From: Candidatus Thiovulum stygium | GTDB taxonomy: Bacteria > Campylobacterota > Campylobacteria > Campylobacterales > Thiovulaceae | Direction of reading: 5' to 3' | Length of the DNA stretch: 64,000 nt | Assembly: GCA_021582295.1 (NCBI GenBank) | Contig: CP091137.1 | Coordinates: 336,970-400,969 of the forward strand | Shown here: positions 53,735 to 62,819 of the stretch, in pieces | Position numbering within the stretch: position 1 is the first letter of the stretch | How the letters are laid out: every line of letters begins with the position of its first letter | Program-made: the position numbers and the translations under genes | The notes under the pieces: model-generated | What the model saw: only the letters and a program-made list of their open reading frames with translations | Database searches by the model: none | Told to the model about the DNA's origin: nothing

Positions 53735-55655
53735 ATTTTTAACATTGGCATCTTTAACATCAACAGTAGGTTTATATAAATTATCAGCAGGTGATAATAA
53801 CAATACTACTAATATAAAAAATATTAATAAAAATAGTGCTATTAATAATTCTAATAATATTTTAGATGATGAAGCAATAGAATTAAATATAAATGATATG
53901 GAAATAGAAGATTTTATAAAAATGGTTGCAAGAATCGATAATAAAAATATTTTAATTCCATTGTCAATTCGAGGCAAAATCTCATATGTCTCGAAAAAAC
54001 CAGTTCCGCAAAAAAGTGCTTTTCATATTTTGCAAGTGCTTTTAAAAGATAAAGGTTTCACGATTACTGATTCTGGTAAAGGTTATTATCTCGTTACACG
54101 ATTAAATGATGCTCAAAAAGATTCGCCAAATCTTAAAAATCAAACAAATGAAGATACGATTCATACCGCAATTTTGCCAATTAAAAATATGGATGCTGAA
54201 AAAATTTCTAATAGTTTAAAGAATTTTTTAAGTCGAAGTGGGCGATTAGTTGTTTCTGGTGAAACAAATTCAATTGTAGTAACAGATTTACCTGAAAATG
54301 TTAATGTTATTAGAACTTTAATAAATAAATTAGATCAAAAACCAAATCTAGAAATTGAATTTTTTGAGTTGAAAAATATAAAACCAGCTGATGCTTTACA
54401 ACAGATGAAAAGTATAGCTGATGCTATATTTAATCAAAAAATTGATCGCGAAAAAGTTGTTTTATTTAAAAATGATCCAAATAATTTATTAGGCATTATT
54501 GCAGAACGAGCTCAAATAAATAAGCTTTTAGTTTATATTAAAAAACTAGATAAAGCTGGTAATATCGTTAAACAAGAAAATTATGTTGTTCGTTTAAATA
54601 ATGCAACTGCTGAAGAAATTATGAAAAATTTAACAACTCTAATTTCTAAAAAGAAATATGAAAAAGATGATCTAAGACCAAGTATATCTTTTGACAAAGA
54701 GTTAAACTCACTTATTATTTTATCGACATCTGAAGAGTATAAAGAGTTTTTGTCGCTTATTGAAGAACTTGATATTGAACGAAAACAGGTTTATGTAAAA
54801 GCTAAAATCGTTGAAATCAGTGAAACTCGAGCTAAAAGTTTGGGTATGAAATATGGAATTAATGCTTTTACAGTTGATGAAGGTGGATTATATACATTGG
54901 CTTCTACTTTAAATGGAGGTTCTCCAATTGCATTTTCAGGTTTAACAGTTCCAACAAATTTAACAAAAGGTTTTGGTTTAGGAGTCGGATTAAATTTTTT
55001 AAATGCAAATGGTGTTTCGAATACACTTTCTGAACCTTCGATTTTATGTGTGAATAATCAAGAGAGTTCAATTTATGTTGGTCAAACTGAATCAATTTTG
55101 ACCTCATCGACTCAAGGAGCTTCAACTACTGCATTGGCACAAAATTCATATTCAAGACAGGATATCGGTTTAACACTAAAAATCAAGCCTAGAATATCAA
55201 ATGATAATAAAGTTATTATTACGATTGATGCAACTCTTGAAGATGTTGTTGCAGGAAGTGGTGGCGGTTTGCCAACAACCACAAAACGAGAAGTTAAAAC
55301 GATGGCAGTCGTTAATAATGGTGAAGCTGTTGTTGTCGGAGGTTTGATAAAAGACAAAATCATAGAATCTGAAAATAAAATTCCTCTTCTCGGAGATATT
55401 CCTTTACTTGGTTCGCTTTTTACTGATAAAATATATAAAACTGATAAGATAAATCTCGTAATTATATTAACCCCTTATGTTATTAATAAAAGTTCAGATT
55501 TAGATAAATTGCGAGAAAACTTAAGACAACTTTCTAAATATGAAACTGATGTCGTTAATAAACTTGTGAGTGAAGGTCTTGAACCAAAAGGTTTTACAAA
55601 ACCTAGCTTTTTAGATATCGATAGTGGTTTAAATAGCGATGAGGTAAAAAAATAG
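53721..55655 (+). CDS. gspD: GspD-type outer-membrane secretin
   Basis: 644 residues with a signal peptide (1-22, SAG). N0 domain (ELNINDMEIEDFIKMVARI), N1-N3 repeats (ILPIKNMDAEKISNSLKNF, FFELKNIKPADALQQMKSI, YVVRLNNATAEEIMKNLTTL), then the secretin C-domain with VKAKIVEISETRAKSLGMKYG, SEPSILCVNNQESSIYVG and VVVGGLIKDKIIESENKIPLLGDIPLLGSLF, the classical secretin motif. Forms the outer-membrane channel. Overlaps gspC by 14 bp. A separate pilotin is not visible. Confidence 0.93.
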   Translation: MRLIKFLTLASLTSTVGLYKLSAGDNNNTTNIKNINKNSAINNSNNILDDEAIELNINDMEIEDFIKMVARIDNKNILIPLSIRGKISYVSKKPVPQKSAFHILQVLLKDKGFTITDSGKGYYLVTRLNDAQKDSPNLKNQTNEDTIHTAILPIKNMDAEKISNSLKNFLSRSGRLVVSGETNSIVVTDLPENVNVIRTLINKLDQKPNLEIEFFELKNIKPADALQQMKSIADAIFNQKIDREKVVLFKNDPNNLLGIIAERAQINKLLVYIKKLDKAGNIVKQENYVVRLNNATAEEIMKNLTTLISKKKYEKDDLRPSISFDKELNSLIILSTSEEYKEFLSLIEELDIERKQVYVKAKIVEISETRAKSLGMKYGINAFTVDEGGLYTLASTLNGGSPIAFSGLTVPTNLTKGFGLGVGLNFLNANGVSNTLSEPSILCVNNQESSIYVGQTESILTSSTQGASTTALAQNSYSRQDIGLTLKIKPRISNDNKVIITIDATLEDVVAGSGGGLPTTTKREVKTMAVVNNGEAVVVGGLIKDKIIESENKIPLLGDIPLLGSLFTDKIYKTDKINLVIILTPYVINKSSDLDKLRENLRQLSKYETDVVNKLVSEGLEPKGFTKPSFLDIDSGLNSDEVKK

Positions 55656-57176
55656 GTGATAAATTTAGAGTTTTTTAATCGTCGAGAGGAGCTTTTTCCT
55701 GTCGTTCCAGATGGAATTGATATTGGAGTTGCTCTTAAATTTGGTGTTCTTTTTGGTGAAATAGATAATGAAATTTTTTCGTTTGTTGCTGATAATCGAA
55801 TTGGAGAAGGACTTAATTTTATTTCTCGACTTGATAAATTTTATCAAATTTATAAACTTGAAGAGATTCAATATGAAAGATTATATCACCGAACTCTTGA
55901 ATTAAAAAATGATAAAGATTTAAGAGCTACAACAGTAGAAGATAAAGCAGAAGAAAATGAAGAAAATATAAATTTAACTGAATTTTTACAAAATTCGTCT
56001 GATATTTTAACTTCTGAAGAATCAGCTCCAATTATTAAATTTGTTAATGCTCTGTTTTTTCAAGCTGTTAAGCGAAAAGCTTCTGATATTCATATTGAAA
56101 CTCATGAACATAATGGTGAAGTGCGATTTAGAATTGATGGTGCTTTGCAAAAGTATTTAGAAATTGAGAATAAAATCGTTAGTTTAATAATTAGTCGTAT
56201 AAAAGTTATCTCAAATCTTGATATTTCTGAAAGACGAGTTCCTCAAGATGGTCGAACTCAAATTAAAATCGCTGGTGAAGTTGTTGATATTCGGGTTTCT
56301 GTTTTGCCATCGTATCATGGCGAACGAGTTGTTATGCGGATTCTAATGCAATCTCATAATATTCCTTCGCTTGAAGAACTTGGTTTTGACGAAAAAATGA
56401 CCTCGCAGTTTCGTGAATTATTAAAATATTCTCACGGCATGATTTTGATTACTGGACCAACAGGTTCTGGAAAATCTACGACTTTACATTCGTTTTTGCA
56501 AAGTATTGCCACTCCAGAAAAAAATATAATTACAGTTGAAGATCCAGTTGAATATAAAGCTAATAATGTTTCGCAAGTTCAAGCTAATTCAAAAGTTGGT
56601 TTGACTTTTGCATCAGCTCTTCGTTCTATTTTAAGACAAGACCCTGATATTATAATGGTAGGCGAAATGCGAGATAAAGAGACAGCAACAATTGGTATTC
56701 AGGCAGCATTAACAGGACATCTTTTATTATCAACACTTCATACTAATACTGCAACCGCTGCTATAACTAGACTTGTAGATATCGGAGTTGATAAATTTTT
56801 AATTTCTTCAACACTTCGTGGAGTTTTAGCCCAACGACTAGTTAGAAAATTATGTAATTACTGTAAAATCGAAGATCGTATTTCAGAAATATATGCAGAT
56901 GAATATGATTTACCAGTTGGTGCAAATATATATAAATCAAAAGGTTGTTCTAAATGTAATTATACTGGTTACAGTGGTCGTCAAGCAATTGGAGAACTTT
57001 TTATGATGAACGATCGAGCAAAAGAGATAATTAAAGAAAATTCATCTGATTTTGAACTTCGTCGTGCAATGAAACGAGAAGGAATGATAACTCTTGCCGA
57101 TAGCTTAATCGATATGATTTTAAAACACGAAACAAGTCTTGATGAAGCTATAAGAATAGGATTAAAAGAGGGTTAA
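55656..57176 (+). CDS. gspE: GspE-type T2SS assembly ATPase
   Basis: 506 residues, GTG start immediately after the gspD stop. N-terminal domain (1-110), then the secretion ATPase: Walker A ITGPTGSGKSTTLHS near residue 268, Asp box ITVEDPVEY, Walker B DIIMVGEMRDKETA and His box TGHLLLSTLHTNTA. The four-Cys metal loop of GspE is present (LCNYCKI and CSKCNYTG). Powers pseudopilus growth from the inner membrane. No gspF or gspG follows here; the next intact gene is an MCP. Confidence 0.93.
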   Translation: MINLEFFNRREELFPVVPDGIDIGVALKFGVLFGEIDNEIFSFVADNRIGEGLNFISRLDKFYQIYKLEEIQYERLYHRTLELKNDKDLRATTVEDKAEENEENINLTEFLQNSSDILTSEESAPIIKFVNALFFQAVKRKASDIHIETHEHNGEVRFRIDGALQKYLEIENKIVSLIISRIKVISNLDISERRVPQDGRTQIKIAGEVVDIRVSVLPSYHGERVVMRILMQSHNIPSLEELGFDEKMTSQFRELLKYSHGMILITGPTGSGKSTTLHSFLQSIATPEKNIITVEDPVEYKANNVSQVQANSKVGLTFASALRSILRQDPDIIMVGEMRDKETATIGIQAALTGHLLLSTLHTNTATAAITRLVDIGVDKFLISSTLRGVLAQRLVRKLCNYCKIEDRISEIYADEYDLPVGANIYKSKGCSKCNYTGYSGRQAIGELFMMNDRAKEIIKENSSDFELRRAMKREGMITLADSLIDMILKHETSLDEAIRIGLKEG

Positions 57177-57268
57177 TATTCTTTTCTATTGACCGCTAAA
57201 ATCAAGAAACAAGAGATAAAATTTATATTAGATGTCAATAAAGACATTCAAAATAATGTTGTTTAAAG

Positions 57269-57288
57269 CTTGGGGAGATTTCCCCGAG
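57269..57288 (+). terminator. Hairpin after the T2SS operon
   Basis: CTTGGGGA-GATT-TCCCCGAG, an 8-bp GC-rich stem (one G-U pair), 92 nt after the gspE stop. The 175-nt gap (57177-57351) otherwise holds only a doubtful 25-codon frame. Confidence 0.5.
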
Positions 57289-57351
57289 TTCAAATTCGCA
57301 GTTAATAATTATATTATTAATTATTAAAAAAAATAGATCGGTTAATATATT

Positions 57352-58997
57352 ATGCAAAAATTTTTTTATCACTTAATTTAAAAGGTGCTTTATTTTTATT
57401 AATATCGCTTGTTGTTGCTTTTACAACTATATTTTTTTCAGTATTTTCATATAAAGCTCAAAAAGAACTTTTAATCGCTGAAATAGACGGTAAATTATTA
57501 TCAGCTGTTGCAACTGCTAAACTATTTTTAGATAAACGACATGATTCTAATAATATAGTTGAAGCAACTGAAGATAATGAAACTTATATATCTGCTATGA
57601 GAGAATTATCTTCTGTTGTTGATGATGTTGGACTTGAATATTTATATTCATTGCATCGAGTTAGTGGCAAAATTTTATATACAACTGATAGTGCAACTGA
57701 AGAAGAGATGAAATCTGGCGAAACAACTCATTTTCATGATGAATATACAGGTGTAAGTGAAGGTTTAAAATGGGCTTTTAAAAATAATCAACAAAGATAT
57801 GATCAATATGTAGATGAATGGGGTAACCATCGTTCAATTTTTTATCCAACTGTTACACAAAATGGTCATAAATATTTAATCGGTGCTGATATTTCTATGT
57901 CTAACATTGATCAGAAATTAAATAATATATTAATATATAATATTATTCTTGGTTTCGCAGGTCTTATTGTCTCTTTAATTATTGCTTTACCAATTGCAAA
58001 TGCTCTTATATCTCAAATATTAAAAATGAAAACTGAAATTTCTAATATAAAAAATAGTAAAAATTTAAAACAAAATATAGAACTGATTGGTAAAAATGAA
58101 ATTGTTGAAGTTGCTTTTGCATTAAATGAACTTTTTGCAACTTTACGAGAATTTATGGCTCAAACTAAAGATATTTCTAAACAAAATTTAAATATTGCTA
58201 CAAATGTTGAAAAAACTAGTCATAATATTATAGTTTCTATAAATGAAAAAGGTAAATTTATTTTTACAGCTCGAGATGATATTAGAATAATAGATAATTT
58301 AATTTATAATAATAGTATTGATATGCGAGAAGTTGAACAAAATATTGTCAAAGCAAATGGCGAATTGATTGGAGCAAAAAATAAAATTTCTACTATGTCG
58401 CTTTATGTTGATCGTTCTATTAAAACTAGCGATACTTTAGTTATACAACTAGGTAATTTAAATAAATCAGCTAATAATATTCAAAAGGTTGTAGAAATTA
58501 TATCTTATATAGCTGAACAGATTCATTTATTAGCTTTAAATGCTGCAATTGAAGCAGCACGAGCTGGTCAATTCGGTAAAGGTTTTGCAGTTGTTGCTGA
58601 TGAGGTATCTCGATTAGCAACTGATACTCAAAAATCTCTCGAAGAAATACAAGAAGTTACAAATAATATAACTTCTTTAATAGTATCTGCAAATATGCAA
58701 ATTACTACTAATAGTTCAAATATGATTGAATTATCTAGTTCATTTAAATCTAGCGAAAAAGCTATTATTAATAGTTCTAATGTTATGACAAAAGTTAGAG
58801 ATGTTATCGATATATCTCTTAAAAATATAAATGCTATAAAAGATAAAAATAATAATATAGTTAATATTATCGATACGATTAGTTCGCTAGAGAATAAAAA
58901 TTTAGATCAAGTTCATAATGTTGTTGAAAATTCAGATAATTTAAAAAATATGGCAAACGAATTAAATAATAAACTTACAATGTTTATTACTGAATAA
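57352..58997 (+). CDS. Methyl-accepting chemotaxis protein with Cache-like sensor, frameshifted at start
   Basis: ATG at 57352. One A added to the A5 run at 57356-57360 joins MQK to [23 protein letters not shown] (TM1) and to the rest, giving about 549 residues. Periplasmic sensor of single-Cache type (residues 40-190: [30 protein letters not shown]), TM2 ([19 protein letters not shown]), HAMP, and a signalling hairpin [33 protein letters not shown]. The G-Q-F-G-K-G tip is standard for membrane MCPs. Ligand unknown. Without the repair the gene would start at an internal ATG and lose TM1. Confidence 0.85.
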
Positions 58998-59028
58998 ATA
59001 TAAAATTTAAAATATAGAGGTTGATTAT

Positions 59029-61071
59029 TTGATCAGAGATACTTCGCTTAAATATACGATAAATGAAATAGAAAGAGAAAAAAATAGCAAAAAGAAAAAA
59101 ACAAGTTTGATTGGTAAAATTTTTATAACTCTTTTTATATTAGTTCTTTTGGCGGGAATTGGTGTAACAGGTGCTTTAGCCTATTTTTACAATTCTGTCA
59201 AACACGAAGTCGAAGGCATTATTGCTCATACAGTTGAAAGAAGTTCAATGATTTATGATAGAAATGGTAAAAAAATAGCTAATTTACTTGGTGATGAATT
59301 TAGATTATATGCTCCATTTGACGAGATTCCACCACGAATTATCGAAACACTTTTAGCAACTGAAGATACATCTTTTTTTGAACATCCAGGTATAAATGTA
59401 GATGCAATTTTTAGAGCAGGAATAAAAGATGTTTTAACTATGAGCAAAGCAGAAGGTGCTTCAACGATTACTCAACAGCTTGTAAAAAATGCTGTTTTGA
59501 CAAAAGAGAAAAAAATTGAACGAAAATTAAAAGAGATTTTTTTATCGTTTGAACTTGAAAAACATTTATCAAAAAAAGACATTCTTGAAAAATATTTAAA
59601 TATGATCTATTTTGGAAGTGGTTTTCATGGTATAAAAACTGCAAGTTGGGGCTATTTTAAAAAAGATTTAAATGCTTTAACTTTAAAAGAGACTGCCATG
59701 TTAATAGGTTTGATAAAAGCTCCAAGTTTTTATGATCCTACTCGAAAATATGATTATTCGATTGGTCGAGCCAATCGTGTTCTTTCACGAATGTATGAAG
59801 AACTTGGTTGGATTAGTAAAGATGATTATGAAAAAGCTATCGAAGAGAGACCAGTTGCAACTCGAGGTTCAAAAACTGAAAATACTTTAGCACCTTATGC
59901 TGTTGATTATCTTATGAAAGGACTTTCAGAAAAATATGAAAATATAAAAACTGGTGGATATAGTATCGAAACAACTATTGATGTAGATATTCAAGAGTTG
60001 GCTCAAAAATCTCTTCAAAATGGTTATGATATTCTTGTTAAACAGATGAAAAAAGATAAATATTCTCAAGACCGAATCGATAAATTAAATGGTGCAATGA
60101 TTGTCTTAAATCAAAAAACAGGCGAAATTTTAGCAATGGTCGGTGGAGTTGATTATAAAAAAAGTCCGTTTAATCGAGCTACAAGTGGGCTTAGACAAGT
60201 TGGCAGTAGTATTAAACCTCTTTTTTATCAAATTGGTTTAAATATGGGCTATTCTGGTGCTTCTATTTTAAATGATGTTCAAAAAACTTATGAATTTAAA
60301 GCTGGTAATGGCAAAATTCAAAAATGGACTCCGCAAAATTACACCAAAAAAGCTCAAGGTCAAGTTCGATTAAGAGATGCTCTTGCAAATTCTCGAAATC
60401 TTGCAACTCTTGATCTTTTTGATAAACTTGGAGCTTCAAATCTTTTTAAAGAAATTAAACGATTCGGTTTTAATGATATTTCTAATAATTTATCTAATGC
60501 TTTAGGCAGTTATTCAACTTCAATGATAAATTTAGCTAGAGTTTATACTGTTATTTCTAATTATGGCAAACGAGTTGATCCGTTTATGCTTAAAACTATA
60601 AAAAAAGATAATGAAATTATCGAAGAAACTCATACCTCATCAGAAGAACTTTTTTCAGATTCTCAAGCCTATTTAATGATTGATATCTTGAAATATGCTG
60701 TTCAAAAAGGAACTGGAACAAAAGCTTTTAATTCGCAAATCGAATTAGCTGGTAAAACTGGAACAACTGATAATGGTCGCGATATTTGGTTTAATGTATT
60801 TTCGCCTGATATTCAAGTTCATATATGGTTTGGCAACGATGATAATGCTCCAATTTTAGATAATGATATTTCAGGTGGTGGTTTTGCAGCCCCAGTTGCA
60901 GGAGAATTTTTCACAGCTTTATTAACTAGAAAAGCTATTGAAACAACTTTTAAAATGCCCGAAGGTGTAAAAAGATATCGATTTGATGGTGATTTTGAAT
61001 GTTTTACAGATATTTCTAAACCTCCAGCAGTAACAAAAAGCACAATTGAAGATGAATCTCTTCTTTTCTAA
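59029..61071 (+). CDS. pbpA: Class A penicillin-binding protein (PBP1A type)
   Basis: 680 residues, TTG start. Cytoplasmic tail (1-30), one membrane helix (IFITLFILVLLAGIGVTGAL), glycosyltransferase GT51 domain (LLATEDTSFFEHPGI with catalytic Glu; EGASTITQQLVKN; ERKLKEIFLSFELE) and a transpeptidase domain with active-site S-x-x-K in GSSIKPLFYQ, S-R-N in ANSRNLATL and KTGTTDNGRD. Synthesises and crosslinks peptidoglycan at the outer face of the inner membrane. Its 3' end overlaps yejA by 20 bp. Confidence 0.93.
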   Translation: MIRDTSLKYTINEIEREKNSKKKKTSLIGKIFITLFILVLLAGIGVTGALAYFYNSVKHEVEGIIAHTVERSSMIYDRNGKKIANLLGDEFRLYAPFDEIPPRIIETLLATEDTSFFEHPGINVDAIFRAGIKDVLTMSKAEGASTITQQLVKNAVLTKEKKIERKLKEIFLSFELEKHLSKKDILEKYLNMIYFGSGFHGIKTASWGYFKKDLNALTLKETAMLIGLIKAPSFYDPTRKYDYSIGRANRVLSRMYEELGWISKDDYEKAIEERPVATRGSKTENTLAPYAVDYLMKGLSEKYENIKTGGYSIETTIDVDIQELAQKSLQNGYDILVKQMKKDKYSQDRIDKLNGAMIVLNQKTGEILAMVGGVDYKKSPFNRATSGLRQVGSSIKPLFYQIGLNMGYSGASILNDVQKTYEFKAGNGKIQKWTPQNYTKKAQGQVRLRDALANSRNLATLDLFDKLGASNLFKEIKRFGFNDISNNLSNALGSYSTSMINLARVYTVISNYGKRVDPFMLKTIKKDNEIIEETHTSSEELFSDSQAYLMIDILKYAVQKGTGTKAFNSQIELAGKTGTTDNGRDIWFNVFSPDIQVHIWFGNDDNAPILDNDISGGGFAAPVAGEFFTALLTRKAIETTFKMPEGVKRYRFDGDFECFTDISKPPAVTKSTIEDESLLF

Positions 61072-62752
61072 ATATAAATATATAAATTTATTTATTCTTG
61101 GGACTGTTTTATTAAAGTCTCAAGATAGTTTTTCGCTTTATAGCGATAAACTAAAATATGATTCAAATTTCTCAAATTTCGAATATGTAAATGTAAATGC
61201 TCCAAAAGGTGGCGAAATCATTTTGGGAGCAAATGGAACTTTCGATTCATTGAATCAATTTACTCTTGGAGGCATTTCCGCTGATGACTTATATCTGATT
61301 TATGATTCGCTAATGATAAAATCTGCTGACGAACTCTCAAGTTATTATCCATTAATAGCAAAAGATATAAATATATCTTCTGATTATAAAAAAATTCTTT
61401 TTGAAATTAGACAAAATGTAAAATTTAGCGATGATGTCAATTTAACAACTAGAGATATAAAATTTACCTTTGAAATATTAATGACAAAAGGTTCGCCAAT
61501 TTATAAAGCTATTTTTAAAGATATTAAAAATATAAAAATAATTGATGATTATAAAATTGAGTTTGAATTATTAGAAAATTCAAGTCGAGATTTAATTGGA
61601 AGAATTGCAACAACTGAAATTTTACCAAGCCATTTTTGGGAAAATAAAAAATTTGATGGCGAACAGAGTCCAATAGGAACTGGAGCATATAAAATTAAAT
61701 ATTTATCTCGTGGTAATTATATTATTTTTGAACGACGAACAGATTATTGGGGAGCAAATTTGCCAGTAAATCGAGGTCGTTTTAATTTTAATCGAATTAA
61801 GTATGACTATTATCGAGATGAGAGTGTTTCGTTTGAAGCTTTTAAATCGTTGCAATATCATTTTAGACTTGAAAATATGGCTAAAAATTGGGTAAATGGC
61901 TATAAAAATTTATCTAAAAATGATTTTGTAATAGAAGAGATAAATCATTCGATTCCGCAAGGAATTCAGGGCTTTTTCTTTAATTCTCGACTTGAAAAAT
62001 TTAGCGATTGGCGAATTCGAAAAGCGATTGCTTTAACTTTTGACTTTGAATGGAGTAATAAATTTCTATTTTTTGAACAATATAAACGGAGTAATACGAT
62101 TTTTGCTAATTCTGATTTTGGATATAAAAAATTTGAGTTGCCAAAAGGTGGTGGAAGTATCGAGATTCGCGATAGTTTAAGAGAAGCAATGAAACTTTTT
62201 AATGAAGCAGGATATATTTTAAAAGATGGCAAATTAATTTCTCAAAAAAATGGCGAACCGATGAGGTTTGAACTGCTTTTAAATTCAACTGGTTTTGTGC
62301 GAGTTGCTTTGCCATGGAAACAAAATCTAAAAAAACTTGGAATTGAAATGACAATTCGCAATATCGATATATCTCAATATATAGAAAAAGTGAAAAAGTT
62401 CAATTTTGATATGATTGTTTCGTCGCGAGGTCAAGAATTAATTGTTGGTGGCGAACAATTTGGATATTGGCACTCATCATTAGCAGATATAAATGGCAGT
62501 TTAAATATAATTGGAATTAAAGATTCTGAAGTTGATTCTGCAATTAATGAAATTAGTCGAGCTGAAAATCTTGAAAAATTAAAAATTGGAGTTGAAAAAC
62601 TTGATCGAGCAATTATCGAGAAATTTTATATTATTCCACATTGGCATATTAATAGATTTAGAGTTGCATATTGGAAAAAATTGCATCATTCAGAAGTTAC
62701 TCCAAAATATGATTTGGGGTTTGAGACTTGGTGGTTTGAAGAAAATCCTTAA
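61052..62752 (+). CDS. YejA-like ABC transporter solute-binding protein (peptide family 5)
   Basis: 566 residues from ATG 61052; an ATG two codons earlier (61046) is equally possible. Signal peptide to about residue 28. Family 5 signatures with the YejA subgroup start VNVNAPKGGEIILGANGTFDSLNQFTLGG, IGTGAYKI and IYKAIFKDI-type hinge strands. YejA feeds the YejBEF importer of oligopeptides (and microcin C). The permease genes are not in the window, so transport partner and ligand are inferred. Overlaps the PBP gene, hence translated with it. Confidence 0.85.
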   Translation: MNLFFSKYKYINLFILGTVLLKSQDSFSLYSDKLKYDSNFSNFEYVNVNAPKGGEIILGANGTFDSLNQFTLGGISADDLYLIYDSLMIKSADELSSYYPLIAKDINISSDYKKILFEIRQNVKFSDDVNLTTRDIKFTFEILMTKGSPIYKAIFKDIKNIKIIDDYKIEFELLENSSRDLIGRIATTEILPSHFWENKKFDGEQSPIGTGAYKIKYLSRGNYIIFERRTDYWGANLPVNRGRFNFNRIKYDYYRDESVSFEAFKSLQYHFRLENMAKNWVNGYKNLSKNDFVIEEINHSIPQGIQGFFFNSRLEKFSDWRIRKAIALTFDFEWSNKFLFFEQYKRSNTIFANSDFGYKKFELPKGGGSIEIRDSLREAMKLFNEAGYILKDGKLISQKNGEPMRFELLLNSTGFVRVALPWKQNLKKLGIEMTIRNIDISQYIEKVKKFNFDMIVSSRGQELIVGGEQFGYWHSSLADINGSLNIIGIKDSEVDSAINEISRAENLEKLKIGVEKLDRAIIEKFYIIPHWHINRFRVAYWKKLHHSEVTPKYDLGFETWWFEENP

Positions 62753-62764
62753 AATTAGATAGGC

Positions 62765-62811
62765 GATTTCCTACAAAATCAAAACCAGAGTTATAGAAAA
62801 TGTAGGAAATC
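62765..62811. terminator. Long perfect hairpin between convergent genes
   Basis: GATTTCCTACA and TGTAGGAAATC, an 11-bp perfect stem with a 25-nt loop, followed on plus by AGAACTTTTTAA. It lies between yejA and the minus-strand peptidase gene. Confidence 0.65.
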
Positions 62812-62819
62812 AGAACTTT

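Noticed and set aside
57190-57267. A 25-codon TTG frame after gspE.
   Set aside because: No ribosome site and no resemblance to GspF or any other protein; it ends at a hairpin.
10007-62460. Another frequent word, GGCGAAC (for example at 10007, 20676, 50353, 56322, 62453).
   Set aside because: The copies checked are in one codon phase (Gly-Glu then a C-starting codon), and I saw no intergenic inverted pairs, so codon-pair preference is enough.
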